A stretch of 46,106 bases of DNA, taken from IMG/VR virus record IMGVR_UViG_3300014501_000027, positions 1-46,106 of that record; one strand, given 5' to 3'. Shown here in pieces: positions 40,003 through 46,106 of the stretch. The translations under genes and the position numbers were made by a program. Source of the stretch: a virus. The first letter of the stretch is position 1, and every line of letters begins with the position of its first letter. Below the pieces are notes generated by a model, which had not been told where the DNA came from, did not search any database, and worked only from the letters and a program-made list of their open reading frames with translations.

Positions 40003-41220
40003 TCATCCTCTCTTCAGCGGAGTATAAAACCTAACTGTTCCACCTATCCCTAATTCCAGCTTGATCCACCCGCATTGGATCATCGTCCTTACTGTAGTCT
40101 CTATTGCGAAAGGTGGCATTCGTTCTGCAAGGGACTCAACAAGGATTCCTTCTCGAACAGGTTTATTGTCTTTTTTGTAAAGTATCCACACAGTGTGATA
40201 CGCTTCCTCCATTGCTTGAATTGCCCCGCCACTTTTCATTGCCTTGAAGATATGTTCCATGTTCGACTCTACTTCAATCAAAGTGTTAAACGCAAGGATC
40301 ATATCCTCAATAGTTATCGTCATGGACCCTCGTGCGGCGGCCATGACCATTGATAGCTTTATAAGGTGGGCTGGCCGTCGGGTTTTATAGTGTTGCAGTC
40401 GTGGATGAATTGGGGCAGGTTCGCCGCCGTTAAGAGAGAAATCATCACCGAACTCGGCCGTTTCATCTGTAAAATGCATTTCTCCCTGCATTTCACTTAT
40501 CTTCGTTAATCCTTTAACTAAACTCTCCCAAAGTTCTTTTTTATTAGGTGTTTTACGAAACGGGCTTTTCGGGATAATAATATCGTCGTAAACTATCATG
40601 TTCCGTGCGAGGAAACCCTGATCCCAAGCGCCCTCTGGAAGGAATTTCGCAAGCCAGTCGGGGGTTGTTCCGGTTAAATACTGGACTTGCGCTTTTGGGA
40701 TTTCTATCTTAACTCCATCCCCGCTGCCTTTTCCGCGCCGGGATTGTGTATAGCGCCCGGCATCCCATAAATCAGTGAGTATTGCCATGTAACCTGCATC
40801 GTAGCCAGGGAACAGTGTTCCGAGTTCTGTAACTGCGACAAGAAGACAATTATACTCTAGGACTCGTTGCGTTGGTAGGACAATATTCCGGCGGGCGAGG
40901 GTTAACTGATCGAGTAAGGCAGACCCTGTTGAATCCTTTGATCCGACATGATAGTCTTTTAATTCTAACCATAGTTTCTCGACAATCTTCACAACAAAGC
41001 TTTTGCCCGCACCGGGCGGACCAAGCAGGATCGTGAACATCCCTGCGAAATAGTCTTCGTCGAAAGCTTCGACATGGAGCTTTCTTTCCATCGCCCCAGC
41101 CACCGCAGCAATCGCCCCCCATTTTCTGTAAAGCATTGAAGAAGGCGAACCGTCTGTATACGCAATAAACTCATCGATCCAACTGCCGTAGGTCCCCATT
41201 CTTGTATTTTTGTAGTCCAT
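40003..41220 (-). CDS. P-loop ATPase, replicative helicase/DUF3987-like
   Basis: The 405-aa protein has a Walker A at residues 67-74 (GPPGAGKS) and a Walker B-like acidic site near 128-132 (VAVTEL). Conserved-looking segments follow (GRYTQSRRGKGSG, QVQYLTGTTPDWLAKFLP, GFLARNMIVYDD). This set of motifs is typical of DUF3987-type replication ATPases carried next to phage polymerases and probably acting as helicases. It overlaps the polymerase gene by about 50 bases; a second in-frame ATG at 41199 (MGTYGSW) is possible. Confidence 0.72.
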   Translation of the reverse strand: MDYKNTRMGTYGSWIDEFIAYTDGSPSSMLYRKWGAIAAVAGAMERKLHVEAFDEDYFAGMFTILLGPPGAGKSFVVKIVEKLWLELKDYHVGSKDSTGSALLDQLTLARRNIVLPTQRVLEYNCLLVAVTELGTLFPGYDAGYMAILTDLWDAGRYTQSRRGKGSGDGVKIEIPKAQVQYLTGTTPDWLAKFLPEGAWDQGFLARNMIVYDDIIIPKSPFRKTPNKKELWESLVKGLTKISEMQGEMHFTDETAEFGDDFSLNGGEPAPIHPRLQHYKTRRPAHLIKLSMVMAAARGSMTITIEDMILAFNTLIEVESNMEHIFKAMKSGGAIQAMEEAYHTVWILYKKDNKPVREGILVESLAERMPPFAIETTVRTMIQCGWIKLELGIGGTVRFYTPLKRG

Positions 41221-42715
41221 AAGGGTTCCCCGTCACGGCACCTGTTTTGTCGTATTCTACATCGGCCCAGTTCCATCCAACTTTTGCTTCCATAGGCACG
41301 GAGAATTGTATGTCGCGGACAGGGAAAGTGTAGGGCTGAGACACTATAGCGGGGATTAGGGAAGGCTCGTCGGCGACGAAGTACTGGAATAGGATTGAGT
41401 CATGGACTTGTAAGAGGCATTGAACACGGTTTGTGCGCCAGAAAGCCAGTAAGAGATTATCAATCTCGTCAGCAGTGAGAGATTGGGGTTCATAAGCAAC
41501 TGCTTCACGAATGACTGACTCATCATCTGGCCTACCAAAAAAGTTTCGTTTTCTCCCAAGGAGGGTAGTAATACTATGTTCATGTTTGAGTTGATATCTG
41601 ACGTGATCATGCCATTTCCTCATAGGAAAGCGTTCGAAGTACGGGCCCTGAAAATCAGAGACGAGTTTCATGGGGATTTTGGTAGCGAGGGAGATTGTAG
41701 GTGGAGTTCCGAGATAGTTTGAAGCGTGCGAAACACGTTTAGAAACGTCTCGACGAGACATTCCTCTATAAAATTCAACATCAGCTAGCAGCCTATCTTC
41801 TTTTGGATTGTTAGTCCATTCCAATTCAGGCCAGACAAATTTGCAGACGTTAGTGTGAAGATCGCCAGACTCACAAAAATCAAGATAAGACCGATCACCA
41901 AATAAGTTATAAAGAATAGCCCCAACATTTCTAGCATCAGCCTGCTCCAAATCCACATTACAAAACTTCATCCCTTTATCTGGAATGAAGACCCTGCGAA
42001 GCTTCCGCTCGATGTTCTGTGCGTTTCCTCCGGTACCAAATGTACTAAAAGCTGATGCAAGACGTCCAGTAGTTGTTCCTGCGATATTGAATTGGGTACG
42101 AAAGCGGCCGTCAGGGTCAATCGCAGTTCGCAGGAACCCCATCTTTTTTCCGATATCTCGGATCGCCAGGATGTGGTTGATGATTGGTTCGGCAATGGTG
42201 TATCCTCGAAGTTTTTCTAAGGCATTACGATCGACGGTAGGCACGTACTGCCCGTTAGCATTTTTATGTCGGACTGGAGGGAGACGGAGAATGTTGTAGA
42301 GGATTTCTTGGAGGGCGATCCGGGAGGGCATACCGCCTTTGCCGAACCAGGGACTGGCATAGCCGACGCCTTCTTTCAGGATTAGATCAAGGTTCCCTCG
42401 GATGAGGTCGAGTTCTTCGGAGAAGCCTGCGAGTGATTTTTCAACCTCGGCCCGGTCGATACGAACGCCAGTAAGATTCATTTCAAGGATAGGCGCTGCG
42501 AGCGACATAGAAAAGGCGTAGGTCGCAGCAGTGGTGTTGGTTAACTGGGCATGAAGCGCGTCGAAGACTTCGAGGGTGACACAGCAGTCGAGGAGGTTGT
42601 AAACTGCGTCATCGTCGAACCTGTCGAGACGGGAGGTAGGTGTGAGAGTGGAAGTGTCTATGACTCGCACGTTACTGCCATGCACAGTACTGTGTACCAC
42701 CAGGACCATCTGCAC
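41171..42715 (-). CDS. family A DNA polymerase, with the last exonuclease motif
   Basis: Polymerase motif A is at residues 253-261 (NVDLEQADA; D255), motif B at 322-335 (RDVSKRVSHASNYL; R322, K326, Y334) and motif C at 437-440 (VHDS). TGRLAS at 217-222 is also typical. Residues 39-43 (YNLLD) form the ExoIII motif of a DEDDy 3'-5' exonuclease, whose ExoI and ExoII motifs lie in the separate gene at 42970-43986. The true start is uncertain: GTG 42715, ATG 42709, or GTG 42670 just after the stop of the intervening gene. The DNA strand it copies is the phage genome; no primase is identified nearby. Confidence 0.9.
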   Translation of the reverse strand: MQMVLVVHSTVHGSNVRVIDTSTLTPTSRLDRFDDDAVYNLLDCCVTLEVFDALHAQLTNTTAATYAFSMSLAAPILEMNLTGVRIDRAEVEKSLAGFSEELDLIRGNLDLILKEGVGYASPWFGKGGMPSRIALQEILYNILRLPPVRHKNANGQYVPTVDRNALEKLRGYTIAEPIINHILAIRDIGKKMGFLRTAIDPDGRFRTQFNIAGTTTGRLASAFSTFGTGGNAQNIERKLRRVFIPDKGMKFCNVDLEQADARNVGAILYNLFGDRSYLDFCESGDLHTNVCKFVWPELEWTNNPKEDRLLADVEFYRGMSRRDVSKRVSHASNYLGTPPTISLATKIPMKLVSDFQGPYFERFPMRKWHDHVRYQLKHEHSITTLLGRKRNFFGRPDDESVIREAVAYEPQSLTADEIDNLLLAFWRTNRVQCLLQVHDSILFQYFVADEPSLIPAIVSQPYTFPVRDIQFSVPMEAKVGWNWADVEYDKTGAVTGNPYGLQKYKNGDLRQLDR

Positions 42716-42968
42716 AAACGTAGTTTAAGTGTTGCGCCCGTTCTTTACGAACTTCATCAACTATTGTGGTGTGTAACGTTGTCGAGCCAAATAGAAAAAG
42801 TCCAAAAGCTGTACAACCTAACATTAACCACATGGCTCCATGAACAAAAAACGCAAACCAACTCCATGCTTCTTTTCCTGCGGTATACCCTTCCTGCCAA
42901 CGGGCATCCCATTTATCACTGTCGGCGTCGATTTCGGCGAGGATAGCTTTGATTTCTTCTTTGGTCAT
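42672..42968 (-). CDS. single-span membrane protein between the two polymerase parts
   Basis: ATG 42968 has GAGGG upstream and starts right after the stop of the glycosylase/exonuclease gene; an in-frame GTG at 42977 would overlap it. The 98 aa begin with a charged helix (MTKEEIKAILAEIDADSD), then a hydrophobic span (FFVHGAMWLMLGCTAFGLFL), then a polar C-terminus with two Cys (CADGPGGTQYCAW). No recognised family. It separates the exonuclease motifs of the polymerase system. Confidence 0.7.
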   Translation of the reverse strand: MTKEEIKAILAEIDADSDKWDARWQEGYTAGKEAWSWFAFFVHGAMWLMLGCTAFGLFLFGSTTLHTTIVDEVRKERAQHLNYVCADGPGGTQYCAWQ

Positions 42969-42969
42969 T

Positions 42970-43986
42970 TTATGCACCCTCTTTAATTGTCATAGTTTTT
43001 TCTCTGTGTTCTAACTTCCATGAAGGTTCCGAACTGTAAATACTTCCCATAAATGCCAATCCTTTCTCTAATTCAGGGTTAAGCGCATGACTTAAAAGCA
43101 TAGTGTCCTCACGCCAGTTACGAACTGTAAGTCCAAGTGCACGCCATAGGAACTGTACGTCAAAAAGTCCGTTTTGGAAAATTTTTACGTTAGGCAAAGC
43201 CAGGACTTGTCGGACGAAATCAACTGCGGTAAGTTCTTCGTCGAGGGTAGTCCAATAGTTCCCATCAGGCTTTCTCGGGTCCGTGAACGCGACGTGGACG
43301 GCTTCCGTTGGGGAAAAGGCGAAGCCAATGCAGGTTATTTGATTTGAGAAGGTTTCAATGTCTGCGGCTATACGTGGTGAGGCTGCGAGTCTCGGTAGAA
43401 GCGAAAATAGCTCTGCAAGGGAGCAATCTATGTAAGCAAAACGCTGTGGCCGGCGAATTTCTGGGAAGTGGCTTTCCCGTTCGGCCTTGGCAAGGTCCAT
43501 TAGGACCACAGGGCGAAGTGTCCAGTCACGGATTACTGCCTCTGGATGGTAAGTTGCAAGTGATTTAACTCCGGCGAGTCTTGTAGCAATAGAAGTAGTT
43601 CCACGAACTTGAGATATCCTTCCGTCACCGTGACAAGCCCAAGCCGCTGTTCCTCCGAGAGCGATGATAAGTTGTGGCCGGAAATGATCAATTTCGCTTC
43701 GAAGTCGCGTGAGTTCAGGGAGATATTTGTCAAGAATGTACTTTCCGTTTGAGAGAGGTCCAAGGGCATGAGTTACTTCTTTCTTAGTACCGCAAAGGTT
43801 GACGATATCGTTCTTCGGCTGTGGCCGGAGGTTGAAGACGTTGGTAACGAGGCAATCAGCGCGGGTGATGCCTACGGCGGCGAGCCACTTATTTAGGTAG
43901 TACCCGGATGGCCCGACGAAGGGGGTACGCAGTCTCTCTTCCATTTCTCCGTAGGCTTCGCCTAGAATAACTATACGCCCCTGCAT
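42970..43986 (-). CDS. uracil-DNA glycosylase superfamily fused to exonuclease motifs
   Basis: The N-terminal domain has the family 4/5-like glycosylase motifs: GEAYG (9-13), TPFVGPSG, VTNVFNLRP (47-55), ALGGTAAWA (109-117) and TYHPEAVIRDW (145-155). From residue 205 a DEDD 3'-5' exonuclease begins: ExoI DIE (209-211) and ExoII QNGLFDVQF (271-279, N272/D276); ExoIII is absent and appears in the polymerase gene. No iron-sulfur Cys quartet is evident. The protein probably removes uracil or assists proofreading with the polymerase. Start overlaps the HTH gene stop (TAATG). Confidence 0.85.
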   Translation of the reverse strand: MQGRIVILGEAYGEMEERLRTPFVGPSGYYLNKWLAAVGITRADCLVTNVFNLRPQPKNDIVNLCGTKKEVTHALGPLSNGKYILDKYLPELTRLRSEIDHFRPQLIIALGGTAAWACHGDGRISQVRGTTSIATRLAGVKSLATYHPEAVIRDWTLRPVVLMDLAKAERESHFPEIRRPQRFAYIDCSLAELFSLLPRLAASPRIAADIETFSNQITCIGFAFSPTEAVHVAFTDPRKPDGNYWTTLDEELTAVDFVRQVLALPNVKIFQNGLFDVQFLWRALGLTVRNWREDTMLLSHALNPELEKGLAFMGSIYSSEPSWKLEHREKTMTIKEGA

Positions 43987-44255
43987 TACAGTAAGTCCGA
44001 TTTATAGTGCCTGTCAGGTAATTGTTTTTGTTTCCTAACTCGTCTTTGAATTAGACGCCGTTGCAAGTACTCTGCATCACGCCATTCCAAATATTTTGTA
44101 TCTTTATGTTTAGCCCTATAAGCTATCCCAGCTATAGTCGAGCGGGTTACACCCCAGAGTTTGGCTACAGTTCCGTAAGACGCCCCATCTTTGATGGTAG
44201 CAAGCACAACTTCGCGTGTTAACGCTTCAGGTCGAGTTCGTTGTGATTTACTCAT
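43986..44255 (-). CDS. small HTH DNA-binding protein, 89 aa
   Basis: ATG follows AGGACG. Residues 13-45 form a helix-turn-helix (EALTREVVLATIKDGASYGT, then VAKLWGVTRSTIAGIAYRAK), with a very basic C-terminus (QRRLIQRRVRKQKQL). This fits a small regulator or homing-type DNA binder rather than an enzyme. Its position upstream of the replication genes suggests control of this operon. Confidence 0.75.
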   Translation of the reverse strand: MSKSQRTRPEALTREVVLATIKDGASYGTVAKLWGVTRSTIAGIAYRAKHKDTKYLEWRDAEYLQRRLIQRRVRKQKQLPDRHYKSDLL

Positions 44256-44276
44256 TTGAACGTCCTGTAATGCGGG

Positions 44277-44429
44277 TCACTTCACTACCTTCGGACTGTT
44301 TGAGTGCGGATGCGCAATCGCAAAACTGAATTCACCTAGAGTCCCAACCCACACTACTTGATCCCTGATACGGATTTCCACCCGTTTCCCGTCTGCACTG
44401 TGCCAAATGATCAAGGTACTACTTGGCAT
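44277..44429 (-). CDS. small protein, 50 aa
   Basis: ATG overlaps the last codons of the methyltransferase gene (AATGCCAAGTAG). The product reads as a compact beta fold: STLIIWHSADGKRVEIRIRD, then QVVWVGTLGEF, ending HSNSPKVVK. It fills the gap between methyltransferase and HTH gene on the same strand with ordinary codon use. No family recognised. Confidence 0.6.
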   Translation of the reverse strand: MPSSTLIIWHSADGKRVEIRIRDQVVWVGTLGEFSFAIAHPHSNSPKVVK

Positions 44430-45684
44430 TACGTAGTGCTCGAGCTTTCAGGAATGAACTGTTCGCGTTATGCGCATACTCAGGATTTATCTCTAATCCG
44501 AGGACTCTTGCGGCACCACAGAAATCAGCCGCGCGAATTGCTGCCCCACTTCCACATGTAGGATCGAACACTGTTGATGTATTGTCCACAAGTGCATTAA
44601 AGAAATGACGGAGCATCGGCTCGTATTTTTCGGACATATGGTCTTTATTGCTTGATACGCCGTGGTAATGATTTGCAGCTGTTCTAACAATTTTTCTGTC
44701 GCCACGGGTTCCAAAGAGGCAAAACTCGAGGCAGTTTCGGAAAGTCCGGGCAGGATCACTGATGATACCAAGGTGTTTACTCCAGACAAGGGGGATGTAC
44801 TGCATTTTGAAGTCGGTTTCGGTTGCGAAGAACTCGAGGAGTTCCTGGTAATTTTTCATGGAGAACCAAAACATGAGGTGCGCGGACGGAGCACAGAAGT
44901 TATCAAGATTTTTCGCAAAGGTTGCCAATAATCGAAGATAACTCTCGCGGGAGTCGTCGTAGGTTCCGTGGCTGCGAAAAGCGGACTGGTCGAATGATCC
45001 CGCGCCAACACCGTAGGGGAAATCGCAGTGAATAAAATTGAACCGCGGGCCACGATACTGGGGAGCCCATTCATTGAAGTCGGCGCACTGGATTATTTCT
45101 CCAGAAGCAGACTTTTCTTTCGGGGCGTCGATTACTTTACGAAAGTTTGCGGTAGCTTCATCAGCCTTTCGGGCGAGCTTACGCTCAACTATTCCGTGAG
45201 CGACTGAGAAGCGTTGGGCAGAGACGACGTTCTCGGTCCCTTTGGAGAGTTCTTCCGCGACCATCAGGAACCGAGAGATGTTAGGTTGGGAGATGCCAAG
45301 AGCAGTTGCTGTATCGGTTTGAGACCAGACTGGGGTGGATTGTTGCATGAGTTTATGGTAACGCTGGACTGCGGCGGCGTGATCCTGCCAGGGGAGGTCG
45401 ACCCGTTTGACGTTTTCCTCGAGTTCGATTATTTGGAGGGTGATGGGGTCAAGGTCGGAAGTGTACTGGGCGGGGATGTGGGTCCAGCCGAGTTGTGTGC
45501 AGGCCGTAAGGCGGCGCATTCCGGCGACGAGGATGCCATCGGAGGTTATTACGATAGGGTTGATAAGGCCGACGGAACGGATGGACTCGGCAAGTTCGTT
45601 GATGGCGGTTAACTCGCGCCGCTGACGATCAGGGGGGACGGTGATGGTGGAGATGAGAGTGGATTGAAAGCGACCGGAGGTCAT
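44419..45684 (-). CDS. ParB-like domain fused to DNA methyltransferase, 421 aa
   Basis: Residues 10-95 are a ParB/Srx-type domain (DRQRRELTAINELAESIRS, GILVAGMRRLTA, IIELEENVKRVDL), followed by an HTH at 121-141 (SQTDTATALGISQPNISRF). The C-terminal half is an adenine/cytosine amino-methyltransferase of circularly permuted beta type: motif IV DFPYG at 221-225 comes before motif I DPTCGSG at 374-380. DFPYG replaces the usual DPPY. It probably methylates phage DNA against host restriction or for regulation; no restriction partner is nearby. Start overlaps the upstream stop (ATGA). Confidence 0.87.
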   Translation of the reverse strand: MTSGRFQSTLISTITVPPDRQRRELTAINELAESIRSVGLINPIVITSDGILVAGMRRLTACTQLGWTHIPAQYTSDLDPITLQIIELEENVKRVDLPWQDHAAAVQRYHKLMQQSTPVWSQTDTATALGISQPNISRFLMVAEELSKGTENVVSAQRFSVAHGIVERKLARKADEATANFRKVIDAPKEKSASGEIIQCADFNEWAPQYRGPRFNFIHCDFPYGVGAGSFDQSAFRSHGTYDDSRESYLRLLATFAKNLDNFCAPSAHLMFWFSMKNYQELLEFFATETDFKMQYIPLVWSKHLGIISDPARTFRNCLEFCLFGTRGDRKIVRTAANHYHGVSSNKDHMSEKYEPMLRHFFNALVDNTSTVFDPTCGSGAAIRAADFCGAARVLGLEINPEYAHNANSSFLKARALRNAK

Positions 45685-45884
45685 CGAGCACGCTCGCTTT
45701 CAATCACTTTCAAAATAGCCGCCCAAGTACGAGGACCGAATGTAACTGTAGTAAGTGGTTCAATCGGTTCCCAGTGAATAAAAACACGATCGGCAGTTGC
45801 GCCTATATATAGATCTTCCGCGACTTGTACCCATCGATCAGGTTCTACATCAAGTATTGTCGCTGCGGGTAAAAGCTCTACCAT
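45681..45884 (-). CDS. hypothetical protein, 67 aa
   Basis: ATG follows GGAGGG, a strong ribosome site. The protein is a small mixed fold: LLPAATILDVEPDRWVQVAE, GATADRVFIHWEPI, and a helix TWAAILKVIESERAR. Start and stop positions place it first in the leftward operon, four bases overlapping the methyltransferase. Function unknown. Confidence 0.68.
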   Translation of the reverse strand: MVELLPAATILDVEPDRWVQVAEDLYIGATADRVFIHWEPIEPLTTVTFGPRTWAAILKVIESERAR

Positions 45885-45901
45885 GTTCCCTCCATAAAAC
45901 G

Positions 45902-45980
45902 TAAGCCTGGGGAAGATTTGAACTTCCCATCTCCACTACACTTATGATCGTGGTGCTTTAGCCAATTAAGCTACAGGCCT
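45902..45980 (-). tRNA. tRNA-like gene with CAU anticodon loop (odd anticodon arm)
   Basis: Read on the minus strand: acceptor AGGCCTG pairs with CAGGCTT (one G-U), a D arm GCTT/AAGC with AATTGG loop, and a T arm GGAAG-TTCAAAT-CTTCC. The anticodon-type loop ATCATAA (CAU) is present, but the arm is not a clean 5-bp stem; it holds about three extra bases (CCAC ... GTGG around it). It may decode Met, or Ile if lysidine-modified, or be non-functional. CCA is not encoded. Confidence 0.6.
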
Positions 45981-45986
45981 ATTTGG

Positions 45987-46059
45987 TCTGCGTAGCAAGA
46001 CTTGAACTTGCAACCTACGGCTTCCAGGGCCGCCACTCTGCCAATTGAGCTATACGCAG
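45987..46059 (-). tRNA. tRNA-Pro(UGG) candidate
   Basis: A well-formed 73-base cloverleaf on the minus strand: acceptor CTGCGTA/TACGCAG (7 perfect pairs), D arm GCTC/GAGT, anticodon stem GCGGC/GCCGT with loop CCTGGAA, and T arm GCAAG-TTCAAGT-CTTGC, discriminator A. The anticodon reads UGG (Pro). Position 33 is C rather than the nearly universal U. It lies six bases from the next tRNA-like gene, at the head of the leftward operon. Confidence 0.82.
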
Positions 46060-46106
46060 GTTAACCTACCTTAAACACCCGCGCAATGTTCGCGACAGGG
46101 CGACCA

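Noticed and set aside
1-46106. Diversity-generating retroelement, because several head genes resemble those of phage BPP-1
   Set aside because: No reverse transcriptase gene and no pair of near-identical template/variable repeats was seen.
1-46106. Lysogeny genes (integrase, repressor, attachment site) and CRISPR arrays
   Set aside because: No tyrosine or serine recombinase motif, no cI-like repressor, and no regularly spaced repeat arrays were found. The AlpA-like gene alone is not enough.
46060-46106. Circular join of the right edge to the left edge
   Set aside because: Joining the ends extends the cut CDS only a little, without a good start codon, so the join neither proves nor disproves circularity or completeness.

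Overview
The window is most of a tailed-phage genome with a short-tailed (podovirus-type) virion plan. The recognisable genes are a two-gene terminase, a head-to-tail connecting portal, a major capsid protein with a Bbp16-like decoration protein next to it, tail-tubular-A-like and tubular-B-like proteins, a T7-like series of internal/ejection proteins ending in a 2238-residue giant, a GH108-type endolysin, and a replication block with a family A DNA polymerase. I see no integrase, repressor, reverse transcriptase or phage RNA polymerase, so a virulent lifestyle using host RNA polymerase is the simplest reading. The host is probably an alphaproteobacterium, perhaps of the Rhizobiales. This is inferred only from DUF3309-like and small secreted proteins typical of that group, and is uncertain. 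The left edge cuts a CDS, so the window does not begin at a gene boundary. Layout: (1) 1-5725, plus strand: a cut CPWCG protein, small genes, TerS, TerL, two small proteins and the portal, tightly packed with ATGA-type overlaps. (2) 5725-8089: a beta-helix tail spike that carries a Sec signal peptide, then a small exported protein. (3) 8107-9666, minus strand: a six-gene, AT-rich accessory cassette with an excisionase/AlpA-like HTH protein and a twin-arginine-signal protein, sitting inside the otherwise plus-strand structural operon. (4) 9708-18158: conserved small head genes, scaffold-like protein, capsid, decoration proteins, a second signal-peptide fibre, holin candidate, endolysin and a frameshifted small gene. 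(5) 18159-20441: a GC-rich fibre locus whose first three genes have signal peptides. (6) 20454-36939: three tandem tubular-A-like paralogues, a decorated tubular-B-like protein, a GNAT-like protein, an internal virion protein, a transglycosylase-like ejection protein and the giant polyvalent protein, within which a second gene appears to be overprinted in another frame. (7) 36936-39676: a run of small membrane, lipoprotein and exported proteins, probably for lysis and envelope interaction. (8) 39687-46059, minus strand: the early/replication arm, read right to left from two tRNA genes: a small protein, a ParB-methyltransferase fusion, two small regulators, a uracil-DNA-glycosylase/exonuclease protein, a membrane protein, the polymerase, a P-loop ATPase and a secreted protein. 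The most notable points are the overprinted gene with a strong ribosome site inside the giant virion gene (34154-34438), the polymerase 3'-5' exonuclease domain split over two genes with a membrane-protein gene between them, and the unusual number (about eleven) of Sec, Tat or lipoprotein signals, including on three fibre-like virion proteins. All product names come from reading motifs by eye; no database search was possible.
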